A stretch of DNA of 64,000 nucleotides from Cytophagales bacterium Alg240-R148 (GTDB lineage Bacteria; Bacteroidota; Bacteroidia; Cytophagales; Cyclobacteriaceae): positions 981,521 through 1,045,520 of the forward strand of contig LS999826.1 in the NCBI GenBank assembly GCA_900537185.1. Reading direction: 5' to 3'. The translations under genes and the position numbers were made by a program. Each line of letters begins with the position of its first letter. Positions within the stretch are counted from its first letter, which is position 1. The notes under the pieces are model-generated. The model worked only from the letters and a program-made list of their open reading frames with translations, was not told the DNA's origin and did no database searches. This document shows, piece after piece, positions 50,327-59,780 of the stretch.

Positions 50327-51085
50327 ATGCAACGCGCCGCTTTATTTTTGATACTATTTTTATGGTTTGGTTTTGGTTATGGTCAAAAACAGAAACATTT
50401 TGCAGATAGCATAAGCAAAAAAAACCTTATAAAATTTAACCTAACGGCACCACTTTTATTTGGCTCAGGTAATTATGTATTGGAATACGAACGCGTGCTA
50501 AAAAACAACCAATCTTTTTCATTTTCTGCTGGAGTAAGAAGGCTTCCTAAACTGGTGAGTTTAGGCCTGCAAGACAGTGCCTTTATGGTGCGGTCTCATA
50601 AGTCTACACAAGGGTTCAGCATGAGCGCAGATTACCGGTTTTATTTTAAGAATCGAAATAAAAGAAACGCACCGGATGGAATATACATTGGTCCCTACAT
50701 TGATTATTTTAATGTGGATTTCACCAACAACATAGAGGTATATGAAAACAATGTGTTAGACAACCAAGTTGAAATTAATTCTCAACTTTCAGTTGCGAGC
50801 CTTGGGTTTCAGGTGGGGTACCAATTTATCATCCGCAACCGGTTTGCTGTTGATATGATATTCATTGGCCCTTCTATTTCTAAATACAAGGCGAAATTGC
50901 AGTTGAGTGGTGCTTTAAAGCCCATTGAAGGCAATGAATACTACGAACAAATCAAAGAGAAGTTGTTGGAGAAGTACCCATTATTGGAGGGCGCATTGGA
51001 CGGTGCAGTGGTAGAGCAATCTGGTTCTTTTAATGCTACTCAGTTCGGCTACCGATATGTAATCAAAATAGGGTATGCGTTTTAA
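50327..51085 (+). CDS. DUF3575-like outer-membrane beta-barrel protein
   Basis: A 252-residue protein with a signal peptide ending FGYGQ. The mature part has alternating amphipathic strands (KFNLTAPLLFGSGNYVLEYERVL, FSMSADYRFYFK, GIYIGPYIDYFNV, VASLGFQVGYQF) and ends in an aromatic-rich YRYVIKIGYAF, as outer-membrane barrels do. The start of the mature chain resembles DUF3575. Function unknown. ATG 50327 is chosen because the upstream TTG lies in the promoter. Its last 4 bases overlap the convergent FKBP gene. Confidence 0.75.
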   Translation: MQRAALFLILFLWFGFGYGQKQKHFADSISKKNLIKFNLTAPLLFGSGNYVLEYERVLKNNQSFSFSAGVRRLPKLVSLGLQDSAFMVRSHKSTQGFSMSADYRFYFKNRNKRNAPDGIYIGPYIDYFNVDFTNNIEVYENNVLDNQVEINSQLSVASLGFQVGYQFIIRNRFAVDMIFIGPSISKYKAKLQLSGALKPIEGNEYYEQIKEKLLEKYPLLEGALDGAVVEQSGSFNATQFGYRYVIKIGYAF

Positions 51086-51921
51086 AAGTTAAGCGCATTC
51101 AAACTATCTAATTTTTTAACTGCAGGACTATACTCTTTATTTATTTTTAAAGTGTTTTCTAGTGAAACTTTGGCCAGGTCCAGGGCCCCATTTTCTAGGT
51201 AATTCTTGGCAATTTCAAACTCGTAATGGTGCAATGAGGCCGATTTTGGAAAGTTGCTTTTGACAGTTTCTAAAAGGGCAATGGTCTCGAGGTAATGGAT
51301 GCTTGAGTCGCTTTCTAACTGGGCCAGTAAGAAATGAAATTGGACTTCGCTACTATTGAAAATTTCCTGGTTTTCATCTACTAATTTAATAGAGTCTAAC
51401 AAGGTCAAGCCCGCTTCCATGCCTCTAGTTTGAATGCGTTCAAGCAATACATCTGAGGTTTTAATTCTTGGGTTTTGAACTTGAACGATTTCAATGTCGA
51501 AGGCGAGCAAAGCATTGGGTGGAATGTCTGCTCCAGATCCCTTTGCTCCGTACCCCAGCTCTGCTGGAATTAAAGCTTGGATGTGGTCACCCTCTTTGGT
51601 ATAGCCAATCACTTCATTAAATCCACGGATCATGGGGTCTACCTTGTAAATAAAAATAAATGGACTATTGGATTGATTGGCACTCCATATTTCGGTGCTA
51701 TCCCCAATTTTCAATGTTATGTTGACAGTTATTTCTTTTCCGGCTTCTGCAATAGGGCCGATGCCATGTTTAAGAAATTTGTACTTTATACCTGAATCAG
51801 ATTGAACATACCCATCGTTTTTACTTTCGCTTTCTTGTTCGGAAGAACAAGAAAAAAATAGAAAGCTGGAGAACAAAAGCAGTACCGCTGAACGGGTGAA
51901 AAAGTCTGTTTTTAATGTCAT
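51082..51921 (-). CDS. FKBP-type peptidyl-prolyl isomerase lipoprotein
   Basis: A 279-residue protein with a lipoprotein signal and lipobox LFFSC (Cys25). The FKBP domain covers about 45-150, with MIRGFNEVIGYTKEGDHIQALIPAELGYGAKG and DIPPNALLAFDIEIVQVQ. The active-site Tyr/Trp positions are less conserved than in FKBP12, so activity is likely but unproven. The C-terminal 110 residues are helical and TPR-like. It probably helps fold exported proteins at the outer membrane. The TlpA gene lies upstream on the same strand, 60 bp away. Confidence 0.88.
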   Translation of the reverse strand: MTLKTDFFTRSAVLLLFSSFLFFSCSSEQESESKNDGYVQSDSGIKYKFLKHGIGPIAEAGKEITVNITLKIGDSTEIWSANQSNSPFIFIYKVDPMIRGFNEVIGYTKEGDHIQALIPAELGYGAKGSGADIPPNALLAFDIEIVQVQNPRIKTSDVLLERIQTRGMEAGLTLLDSIKLVDENQEIFNSSEVQFHFLLAQLESDSSIHYLETIALLETVKSNFPKSASLHHYEFEIAKNYLENGALDLAKVSLENTLKINKEYSPAVKKLDSLNALNF

Positions 51922-51981
51922 AACAATACAATTTGAGCATGAATATACAACAAATTGATTAAACCAGGCCTTTTGTGTAGA

Positions 51982-52563
51982 TTATTGGCGTTGGGCTTTT
52001 TCCAATAGAAGTTTTTCAAATTTTTTATTGTTGTAATTGGCCATGCCTATCTTTTCAACAACAATACTTCCTTCGGCGTCTACCACATAGGTAGCCGGAA
52101 TAGATCGAACAGTATAAATTTTTGGAATGGCAGATCCTGGTTGGTATACCGGAAAAGTATACCCTTTTTTCTTAATGAACTTTTTAGCTTTGTTAATGTC
52201 CTTATCCAGGCTTATCATAACAAATTCAACGTTTTTGCCCTTTGTCTTTTCATACAAAGAGTGGATGCCGTCCATCTCCGCAATACATGGGGCACACCAG
52301 CTTGCCCAGAAATTGATGAATATAACCTTTCCTTTGCTGTCTTTCAGAGAAGATTTGGAGCCGTCCAATGCGATTAAATCGAGGTTGAAATCTGCAGGAG
52401 TAGTTTTTTCACTTGCGTTAGCCTGTAGCAGCCCGCTTTGTAAAACCATTTTTTGCGTGAATGCGGCCACTTCTACATACCATCCTGTTGTATACAATAA
52501 CCCTATAATGGAAGCGGTTATTAATAACTCGCGTATGTTTTTTGAAATTTTCATGTTGCTCAT
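51982..52563 (-). CDS. Membrane-anchored TlpA/ResA-type thiol-disulfide oxidoreductase
   Basis: A 193-residue protein with one N-terminal membrane helix (about 12-35) and a thioredoxin domain (about 55-193). The active site is WCAPC in INFWASWCAPCIAEMDG, and the cis-Pro is in RSIPATYVV. Such proteins reduce disulfides on the outer face of the inner membrane, for example in cytochrome c maturation. Starts are possible at ATG 52563 or ATG 52554. It precedes the FKBP gene and may be cotranscribed with it. Confidence 0.88.
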   Translation of the reverse strand: MSNMKISKNIRELLITASIIGLLYTTGWYVEVAAFTQKMVLQSGLLQANASEKTTPADFNLDLIALDGSKSSLKDSKGKVIFINFWASWCAPCIAEMDGIHSLYEKTKGKNVEFVMISLDKDINKAKKFIKKKGYTFPVYQPGSAIPKIYTVRSIPATYVVDAEGSIVVEKIGMANYNNKKFEKLLLEKAQRQ

Positions 52564-52673
52564 TTATACCCAACAAATATACAGCAATAAAAGATTCCAT
52601 TTGGTCTTGTTAGCTACATTTTTAGGAATGGATAATTAATTTAAAAATTGCTCTTTTTGTTTTACTTTTTTAA

Positions 52674-52681
52674 TAGGTTTG
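52674..52681 (+). promoter_or_regulatory. -7 promoter box of tex
   Basis: TAGGTTTG, exact for TAnnTTTG, with TTG at 52648-52650 (23-base spacing). The leader would be about 30 nt before ATG 52716. Confidence 0.5.
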
Positions 52682-52715
52682 TGGTTGTATTACATTCTAA
52701 AAAACTGAATTAATA

Positions 52716-55028
52716 ATGAGCTTGAAAAATCTAGAGTTGATTGCCAAAGAATTAAATGTGTCTTTCAAACAGGTAGACGCTGTTGTAGAACTTTTGGATG
52801 AGGGCGCCACTGTTCCTTTTATTTCCAGGTATAGAAAAGAGCGCACAGGTAGTTTGGATGAAGTAGCAATTACGTCAATTCGAGACAGGATCACGCAATT
52901 AAGAGAATTGGATAAAAGGAAGGAAGCCATCCTTAAATCCATTGAAAATCAAGAAAAATTAACTCCAGAATTAGAGGCAATGATCAACAAAGCTTCTAGT
53001 TTGACGGAATTAGAAGATATTTACCTTCCATACAAACCAAAAAGAAAAACCAAAGCCTCTATGGCAAGGGAAAAAGGTTTAGAGCCTTTGGCCAAGCAGC
53101 TATTGGAACAAGGCAATATGGACGTGGAGTTGGAAGCAGCGCAATACGTAAGTGAAGAAAAAAAGGTGGAAGACAAACAAGCGGCCCTCCAAGGAGCCAG
53201 GGATATTGTGGCTGAGTGGGTCAATGAAAATATTGAGGTTCGAAATGAAATTCGAAGATTGTTTGAAAAGGAAGCAATGCTTAGCTCTAAGTTGATAAAG
53301 GGCAAAGAAGAAGAAGGGATCAAATACAAAGACTATTTCGATTGGGAAGAAAAACTGGCTACCGCACCAGCACATAGGTTGTTGGCCATGAGAAGAGGGG
53401 AGAAGGAAATGGTACTTTCTCTTAACATTATGCCAGATGAAGATGTCGCTTTGAGCACCATCGAAGGCATTGTGGTTCAATCCAATAATGAGGCAGCAGA
53501 ACAGGTTAAAACGGCAATCGCAGATTGTTACAAACGATTATTAAAACCATCGTTAGAAACAGAAGTTAGGCTATCGTCAAAAATGTCGGCGGATGCCTCT
53601 TCAATACAGGTGTTTTCCGAAAATTTAAAGCAATTACTTTTGGCTGCACCGCTAGGACAAAAAAGTGTGTTGGCCTTAGACCCAGGATTCAGGACCGGGT
53701 GTAAACTGGTATGTTTGGACCAACAAGGTGATTTGATTTACAACGACACCATTTATCCTAATGAACCTCAGAAAAGAACGGCAGAATCGGGTGCTTTGAT
53801 TAAAATGGCTTGTGAAAAGTACAACATTGAAGCAATCGCCATAGGCAACGGTACCGCTTCAAGAGAAACGGAAGCTTTTGTAAATGGATTGGGTTTGGAT
53901 AAATCTATTTTGGTTGTAATGGTCAATGAAAGTGGTGCTTCTATTTATTCGGCATCTGAAACAGCCAGAGAAGAATTTCCTGATTATGATTTGACAGTAA
54001 GGGGCTCCGCCTCGATTGGAAGAAGGTTGATGGATCCATTGGCCGAGTTGGTTAAATTGGATCCAAAATCAATAGGGGTGGGACAATACCAACACGATGT
54101 AGACCAAACCTTGTTAAAAAAGGGCTTGGACGACGTGGTAGTGAGTTGTGTAAACACAGTTGGAGTAGAGGTGAATACGGCTAGTAAAGAATTATTATCC
54201 TATGTTTCCGGGTTAGGGCCTCAATTGGCCAAAGGGTTGGTGCAATATAGAAATGAAAATGGACCTTTTACAAAAAGGAATGATTTTAAAAAAGTAGCTA
54301 GGTTAGGTGACAAAGCATATGAACAATGTGCGGGATTTCTAAGGATAAGGAATGCAGGCAACCCGTTGGATTATAGTACGGTGCACCCAGAGCGCTATGG
54401 ATTGGTTGAGACCATGGCAAAAGACCAAGGGTGCAGCATACAAGAACTTTTAGGAAGTAAAGAGAAACGGGGTCAAATTAAATTATCCAATTACATTAGT
54501 GAAGACGTTGGATTGCCTACACTACAAGATATCATAAAAGAACTGGATAAACCTGGAAGAGACCCAAGAGAGCAATTTGAAGCTTTCAAGTTTATGGACG
54601 GTGTCAATGAAGTATCGGATTTATCAATAGGAATGAAATTACCAGGTATAGTTACAAATATTACAAATTTTGGCGCATTTGTTGATGTAGGAGTACACCA
54701 AGATGGTTTGGTACATGTGAGCCACTTAGCAGATAAATTTGTGAGCAACCCCAATGAGATTGTTAAGGTGCACCAACAAGTAGAAGTAACCGTAATGGAA
54801 GTGGATGTACAAAGGAAAAGAATCGGTTTATCCTTAAAAAGCGATCCGTTTGGAAGTAACCAACCTGGGAAATCAGAAAAGTCTGCGAAAAACGAAAAAA
54901 GAGTGGTTAAAAAATCGGGTCAGAAGAGGCCTGTTAACCGACAGGATAATCGGAGTAAAAGAAATGCCGAACCCGAAGGAGATTTGCAATCAAAATTAGA
55001 AGCACTAAAAGGGAAATTTAAGATGTAG
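52716..55028 (+). CDS. tex: Tex family transcription accessory / RNA-binding protein
   Basis: A 770-residue protein of typical Tex length. The N-terminal helical region has ATVPFISRYRKERTGSLDE and LEDIYLPYKPKRKTKA. A YqgF/RNase H-like domain is marked by VLALDPGFRTGCKLVCLD. The helix-hairpin-helix region holds SYVSGLGPQLAKGLVQYR and the S1 RNA-binding domain lies at about 638-710 (GIVTNITNFGAFVDVGVHQDGLVHVSHL). The last 55 residues are a basic, low-complexity tail. Tex binds RNA and elongating polymerase and affects expression of toxin or stress genes in other bacteria. Confidence 0.96.
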   Translation: MSLKNLELIAKELNVSFKQVDAVVELLDEGATVPFISRYRKERTGSLDEVAITSIRDRITQLRELDKRKEAILKSIENQEKLTPELEAMINKASSLTELEDIYLPYKPKRKTKASMAREKGLEPLAKQLLEQGNMDVELEAAQYVSEEKKVEDKQAALQGARDIVAEWVNENIEVRNEIRRLFEKEAMLSSKLIKGKEEEGIKYKDYFDWEEKLATAPAHRLLAMRRGEKEMVLSLNIMPDEDVALSTIEGIVVQSNNEAAEQVKTAIADCYKRLLKPSLETEVRLSSKMSADASSIQVFSENLKQLLLAAPLGQKSVLALDPGFRTGCKLVCLDQQGDLIYNDTIYPNEPQKRTAESGALIKMACEKYNIEAIAIGNGTASRETEAFVNGLGLDKSILVVMVNESGASIYSASETAREEFPDYDLTVRGSASIGRRLMDPLAELVKLDPKSIGVGQYQHDVDQTLLKKGLDDVVVSCVNTVGVEVNTASKELLSYVSGLGPQLAKGLVQYRNENGPFTKRNDFKKVARLGDKAYEQCAGFLRIRNAGNPLDYSTVHPERYGLVETMAKDQGCSIQELLGSKEKRGQIKLSNYISEDVGLPTLQDIIKELDKPGRDPREQFEAFKFMDGVNEVSDLSIGMKLPGIVTNITNFGAFVDVGVHQDGLVHVSHLADKFVSNPNEIVKVHQQVEVTVMEVDVQRKRIGLSLKSDPFGSNQPGKSEKSAKNEKRVVKKSGQKRPVNRQDNRSKRNAEPEGDLQSKLEALKGKFKM

Positions 55029-55061
55029 TCTTGATTTCATTTTATAATTCCTTATTTTAGA

Positions 55062-56927
55062 ATGAATTATAAAAAAATGCGTACTGAAAAAATCATAATA
55101 GGTGTAATTTTATTTTTTTGTTTTGGACAAACTGTTCAAGCACAAAAAGTAAAGTACAAGGATTTGTTTTTGCTTTTGAGCGCAAAAAAATACGACGATG
55201 CAGGTCCTATTTTAAAGAAATTCTTGAACGACCCTAAAAATACCAACCATGCTAATGCCAACCTGCAAATGGGCATGTATTACCAGCACCAATTAGAGGA
55301 AGAGGATTACCTGGTGCACCACCACAAGGTTGGGACCTATTATGATTCTAGTATTTTCTATTTGAACAAGGCCCTTACCTTAATTACAGAAAAGGAAGTT
55401 AAGAAAAGAGACCAGTATTACGAAGACTTTTATAGAAGGGATTTAAGAACGGGCAAGTTTGGGATTAAACTGAGTGATGTTCAGTTTGATATCAAAAAAA
55501 GAATGGAAACGGTGGAATCTAAAAACACCATATTCAACAATGCTTTTTTATATTTTTCCAATAGCGAACGAGAATACAAAGCTGCCTGGAAAGAATACCT
55601 AGAATTGGTCCAGGAGTACAAGGATGAAAAACACTTGGATTTGTTGGCAGACACAACAGCCGAAATGAAACTCAATGAATTGGCCGTTTTTTATGATTCT
55701 GCATTGGTTAACTTTGAAAAATATAAAGCCGTTGTAGAAGCCCTTCCCAAAAAACCATACAACCAGGAATTACATCCAAAAAATTTAGAAAAATTTGTTG
55801 AATACGGAATGGATAGTGTAAGTTTCTTAGTGGACAAGGTGCAGGTGTGGGATTATAAAAAATGGGCTTCAGCAAAGATAGAAGTGCTTGAATCGGTTAA
55901 AAAAATAAAGTCGAAGTTAAAAGACTACAACAAAGAAATAGATGCCTTTAACCGCAGTATTGACAATGAAAAGTACATTGAACAAGATTTAAGTGGGTTA
56001 ATAGAGGATGTCGTGGTGGACCAATTAAAAACAATTGATGCGCAACCAATGCCCGTTGCTTATTTGGAGCATAAATTAGCTCTGGTGCAGCATCGAAATT
56101 TTCAAATTGCCCCACAATATTATCCAGATACAAGCAATGTTTTTATGCAATTGGAAATGGCAGAGGAAAAATTTGCCCTCGGAACCGCAGTGGATGCAGC
56201 CGGAAAAACTTTGACTTCGTTTGATTTGGAACAAGAATACAAAAAGTATCCTGACTTTTTTAAGGAGCAGTTTTCAGATGTCGCCGCGCTGTCTGCCCAC
56301 GTAAAAGAACTTTTAGACCAAGGTATCGAACGAGTAGCGCAAGACAGGAAACAACTTGAAAGGTGGGAGACGAGATTTAACTATTTAACCTACCAACAAG
56401 ATACTTTAGGGTTTGCTGAAAGCAAACAATGGATTTTCACTTCGGATACCACTAAAAATCAATACAAGTTGTTGTGGGGGCAACCCAGTAAAGAAGCAGA
56501 CGCAGTTGGGTACGTGCTGGGCATCACCAAGTTGAAAAAACAGGTGCCGGCATTGTTCCAATCTTCTTTCGACAACCAGTTTGTTTTGGACTCGTTGGCA
56601 CTTATGCCGTTGCACGATATGCATTTGCAAGAACAGGACTTCAACAAATTACAAGTTTATGAAGTAAACAATGATTCCTTGAACCAGTATTATTTTATCA
56701 CTGTAGCCCAAGATAGTATTGTGCAATACAACAGTATGTTGTTGCGGGCTCAAAATGGTAAAATGATTTGGAGTAAAATAATACTAACCGATTACAAACC
56801 GGTTGGTATAGAAGTAACAAGCGAAATTGTAATTGTGAACGCCCTTAAAAATGAAAATTCCCCAGAAAATGAACCAGTACATTTGGTAAGATTCGATTTG
56901 CTGGGGAATTTAAAAGAAGACAACTAA
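55062..56927 (+). CDS. Exported helical protein of unknown function
   Basis: A 621-residue protein with a signal peptide (IIIGVILFFCFGQTVQAQ). The mature start (VKYKDLFLLLSAKKYDDAGPILKKFLND, then NANLQMGMYY) looks like TPR-type helix pairs, and the next 300 residues are highly charged helices. The C-terminal third is mixed. No catalytic motif or T9SS tail is visible. It follows tex by 33 bp, possibly in one transcript. The family was not recognised; a periplasmic or surface scaffold is the most one can suggest. Confidence 0.8.
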   Translation: MNYKKMRTEKIIIGVILFFCFGQTVQAQKVKYKDLFLLLSAKKYDDAGPILKKFLNDPKNTNHANANLQMGMYYQHQLEEEDYLVHHHKVGTYYDSSIFYLNKALTLITEKEVKKRDQYYEDFYRRDLRTGKFGIKLSDVQFDIKKRMETVESKNTIFNNAFLYFSNSEREYKAAWKEYLELVQEYKDEKHLDLLADTTAEMKLNELAVFYDSALVNFEKYKAVVEALPKKPYNQELHPKNLEKFVEYGMDSVSFLVDKVQVWDYKKWASAKIEVLESVKKIKSKLKDYNKEIDAFNRSIDNEKYIEQDLSGLIEDVVVDQLKTIDAQPMPVAYLEHKLALVQHRNFQIAPQYYPDTSNVFMQLEMAEEKFALGTAVDAAGKTLTSFDLEQEYKKYPDFFKEQFSDVAALSAHVKELLDQGIERVAQDRKQLERWETRFNYLTYQQDTLGFAESKQWIFTSDTTKNQYKLLWGQPSKEADAVGYVLGITKLKKQVPALFQSSFDNQFVLDSLALMPLHDMHLQEQDFNKLQVYEVNNDSLNQYYFITVAQDSIVQYNSMLLRAQNGKMIWSKIILTDYKPVGIEVTSEIVIVNALKNENSPENEPVHLVRFDLLGNLKEDN

Positions 56928-56949
56928 GACCTTCTTATGTTTTGAATGA

Positions 56950-57411
56950 TTAGCCGATTAATTTTTGCCAATCTGTGTATCTCATGCTCATTCGAGAAGC
57001 CATTTTTTCGTAGTTTTCCCATGTGTCTGTTACATGGTAAAGCGAAGGCAATTCGTTTACCAAGGTTTGTTCGTAATCGTTTCTATACAAACCACCACCG
57101 TAGTAATAATAAGTGAACATATTGCCCACTTTATTGAATAGCTCAAATCCTAAATAGCCATCCCAAATCTCACTTAAAATTGTACACGAAATTTCCCTTC
57201 TTTTGAATCTGAAAATTTGAATCTCAGCTTCATCTTCAAAATACTCGGAATACAGATCGTTTTCAATGATCCAGCCCAAGTACATGCCAATATGTACGTA
57301 CGCTTGCTCAATTGGTAAAGACTCTGGGAAATTACCTAGAAAGTGAGTTTTAGCGTTATCGTAGATTGTTTTTTGAAAATCGTGTTTGTCTTTGTGTGGC
57401 ATACTACTCAT
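56950..57411 (-). CDS. Conserved hypothetical cytoplasmic protein
   Basis: A 153-residue soluble protein, rich in aromatic and acidic residues, with no signal peptide or membrane helix. The segment FPESLPIEQAYVHIGMYLGWIIENDL is a recognisable family motif of small hypothetical proteins found in many bacteria, sometimes in immunity-like gene sets. No toxin or polymorphic-toxin gene is adjacent here, so an immunity role is not supported. It is convergent with the gene at 55062. Possible starts at codons 1 or 4 differ by three residues. Confidence 0.75.
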   Translation of the reverse strand: MSSMPHKDKHDFQKTIYDNAKTHFLGNFPESLPIEQAYVHIGMYLGWIIENDLYSEYFEDEAEIQIFRFKRREISCTILSEIWDGYLGFELFNKVGNMFTYYYYGGGLYRNDYEQTLVNELPSLYHVTDTWENYEKMASRMSMRYTDWQKLIG

Positions 57412-57463
57412 ATCGCGCTTGGGTTAAGTTAAAGTTACCTATAGAATACTGTGTAAATTAAAT

Positions 57464-58699
57464 TTATTCAAAAAAGAAAATATATCCAACTATTGTACCG
57501 GCTATTATTCCGGCTAAATCTGCTACCAATCCACAAACCAATGCATGTCTGGTTTTTCTGATTCCAACAGAACCAAAATAAACTGCTAGTACGTAAAAGG
57601 TAGTCTCTGTAGCCCCTCTGTATATACCTGCCATTTTACCTTGGAAACTGTCTGCCCCAAAGGTTCTCATGGTTTCCACCATCATACCTCTCGAAGCACT
57701 ACCACTGAGTGGTTTCATTAATGCTGTGGGCAATGCATCAGCAATTTGTACATTGATACCTACCAACTCGAAAATGTAACCAAATCCACTTGTAATCCAA
57801 TCCAATGTTCCAGAACTTCTAAAAACGCCTACGGCTACCAAAATTCCTACGAGATAGGGAATCACTTTTACTGCTACTTTGAATCCTTTTTTAGCTCCTT
57901 TTATGAATGTCTCATACACATTAACTTTGGCTCTTACGGCCATGGTAATAAACAGGATCATTATTGAGAAAATAATGAGGTTGGCACTCACAGACGAAAC
58001 TATTTTTAATTGCTCTGGTTCTAGGGATATAAAAAACTTGGTTATAAAGTAAATAAATATAGAAAATCCCAAAATGTAAGACAGTACAATTCCGTTCAAC
58101 AGGTTTATTTTCTGGTAAATGGAAGTAACAACTAGTCCTACCAAGGAGGAGCAAAAGGTTGCTATCAAAATAGGGATAAAAACATCCGTTGGGTTGGCGG
58201 CATTTTGAAGGGATCGATCTGCCATGATACTCAGGGGAATTAAAGACAACCCAGAAGTATTGAGCACTAAAAACATAATTTGTGCATTGCTTGCAGTGTC
58301 TTTTTGGGGATTTAAAGTTTGCATTTCACCCATGGCTTTTAGTCCTAAGGGAGTGGCCGCATTGTCAAGGCCAAGAAAGTTAGCCGAAAAATTCATTAGA
58401 ATGGATCCAATGGCCGGATGTCCTTTTGGTATTTCTGGGAATATTTTTGAGAAAAACGGCCCAATTAATTTGGCAGCAAGCTTAATTACCCCTCCTTTTT
58501 CTCCAACATTCATCAACCCAAGCCAAAGAGCCATAATTCCAGTCAGATAAATGGACAATTCAAAACCCGTTTTAGCCATGTCAAAAGTAGAATTGACCAT
58601 GTTTTGAAAAACATTGTAGTCCTGAAAAAAAATAAGTTTAACGAGTCCTACGCAAAAAGAAATAAGGAAGAATCCTATCCAGATATAATTTAGGGCCAT
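57464..58699 (-). CDS. Fused SpmA-SpmB membrane protein (nucleoside-recognition/Gate domains)
   Basis: A 411-residue inner-membrane protein with two halves. The first (about 1-200) matches SpmA (LGLMNVGEKGGVIKLAAKLIGPFFSKIFPEIPKGHPAIG, NFLGLDNAATPLGLKAM). The second (about 235-411) matches SpmB (KGAKKGFKVAVKVIPYLVGILVAVGVFRSSG, MKPLSGSASRGMM, TETTFYVLAVYFG). In Bacillus the two are separate spore-maturation proteins; in non-sporing Bacteroidota the fusion is common and probably transports an unidentified solute. It is monocistronic. Confidence 0.88.
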   Translation of the reverse strand: MALNYIWIGFFLISFCVGLVKLIFFQDYNVFQNMVNSTFDMAKTGFELSIYLTGIMALWLGLMNVGEKGGVIKLAAKLIGPFFSKIFPEIPKGHPAIGSILMNFSANFLGLDNAATPLGLKAMGEMQTLNPQKDTASNAQIMFLVLNTSGLSLIPLSIMADRSLQNAANPTDVFIPILIATFCSSLVGLVVTSIYQKINLLNGIVLSYILGFSIFIYFITKFFISLEPEQLKIVSSVSANLIIFSIMILFITMAVRAKVNVYETFIKGAKKGFKVAVKVIPYLVGILVAVGVFRSSGTLDWITSGFGYIFELVGINVQIADALPTALMKPLSGSASRGMMVETMRTFGADSFQGKMAGIYRGATETTFYVLAVYFGSVGIRKTRHALVCGLVADLAGIIAGTIVGYIFFFE

Positions 58700-58756
58700 G
58701 CGACTTTTATTAGGGTGCTAATATGCCCCATACATTTATAATTATCAATAAAAACG

Positions 58757-59446
58757 TTATTTATTCAATAAGGTAACGATGCCTTTTAGCGCTGCGGTCT
58801 CTGTTCTTAACACATTGTTGCCTAAACTTACTTTTTTAAATCCTGCTTGTAGAGCTAATTCCACCTCTTCAGTTGTAAAGTCTCCTTCGGGCCCTATTAA
58901 CAAGGTATAAGGGTCCTTAGCTTCTGAATCTTTTAACATTGTAGGGTTGTTTGGATCAACATAACAAATGTAACGGGCGCCAGGAGTGTTTGGCATTTGC
59001 GCTATGGTGGTTCCAAAAGGTTCTAATTCGTTTAAGGTTGGAGCAAACGGGTTGCCCGATTGTTTGATGGCGCTGATGACTTTTTTGTTCAAACGTTCTG
59101 TTTTAAGCACCCGCCGTTCTGAATTTTGGCAAAGCACAAAACTTATTTCTGTAACACCTAGTTCAGCGGCTTTTTCGCACAACCATTCCATGCGGTCTAG
59201 GTTTTTGGTTGGGGCCAGTATCAAATGGACTGTTGGAGAGGGAAGGGGGTGCTTTTCTAGGGTTGCAATTGCAATTGTACACCCTTTAGGACTGGCATTT
59301 GAAATGATACCGGTGGCAATGGACCCCTTTCCATCCATCAAAGTAATAGTATCTCCATTCTTTTTTCTCAATACTTTTACGCAGTGATTGGATTCTTCCC
59401 TACCTAATGTAATCGATTTTGAGCTTAAGTCAGAATGGTAGTACAT
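58757..59446 (-). CDS. rsmE: 16S rRNA m3U1498 methyltransferase
   Basis: A 229-residue SPOUT-family methyltransferase of typical size. The N-terminal PUA-like domain has REESNHCVKVLRKKNGD, and the knot region has LLIGPEGDFTTEEVELALQAGFKKVSLGNNVLRTETAA, which binds S-adenosylmethionine. It methylates U1498 in the ribosomal decoding centre. The acyl-CoA-binding protein gene ends three bases upstream, so the two are cotranscribed. Confidence 0.94.
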   Translation of the reverse strand: MYYHSDLSSKSITLGREESNHCVKVLRKKNGDTITLMDGKGSIATGIISNASPKGCTIAIATLEKHPLPSPTVHLILAPTKNLDRMEWLCEKAAELGVTEISFVLCQNSERRVLKTERLNKKVISAIKQSGNPFAPTLNELEPFGTTIAQMPNTPGARYICYVDPNNPTMLKDSEAKDPYTLLIGPEGDFTTEEVELALQAGFKKVSLGNNVLRTETAALKGIVTLLNK

Positions 59447-59449
59447 AGT

Positions 59450-59707
59450 TTAGGCGTATTTTTCTTGCAACTCTCCGACAAATACAATGTAGGCTTTCTC
59501 TGCTTCTTCCTTGGATTGTCCTTTGATATTCGCCCAAGCATCATGTTTGGCTATTGCTTTAAAATCAAACCCACCAGGTCTTTCGCCATTGTTGTCTCCT
59601 TCTGTAGCCTGTTTGTATAGAGCATACAGTTTTAAAAGTTCGTCGTTGCCAGGTCTTTTTGTCAAAGATTTAGAATTGCTAACTGCTGTTTCAAATTCGG
59701 TACTCAT
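59450..59707 (-). CDS. Acyl-CoA-binding protein (ACBP)
   Basis: An 85-residue four-helix protein. It matches eukaryote-type ACBP throughout: FETAVSNSKSLTKRPGNDELLKLYALYKQATEGD, then RPGGFDFKAIAKHDAWANIKGQSKEEAEKAYI. The conserved Tyr, Lys and Trp that bind the CoA moiety are present. It buffers long-chain acyl-CoA in the cytoplasm. It is scattered in bacteria but found in several Bacteroidota. Its stop is three bases from the rsmE start. Confidence 0.93.
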   Translation of the reverse strand: MSTEFETAVSNSKSLTKRPGNDELLKLYALYKQATEGDNNGERPGGFDFKAIAKHDAWANIKGQSKEEAEKAYIVFVGELQEKYA

Positions 59708-59731
59708 AAAATATTAGGGTTTTAATTCAAC

Positions 59732-59760
59732 AAAAAAAGGCTGGAGTACAGCCTTTTTTT
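59732..59760. terminator. Bidirectional terminator after citrate synthase
   Basis: AAAAAAAGGCTG/CAGCCTTTTTTT stem around GAGTA (59732-59743 with 59749-59760). On the minus strand it lies about 20 bases after the citrate synthase stop. Confidence 0.87.
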
Positions 59761-59780
59761 GTTTTATATATTTATTGAAA

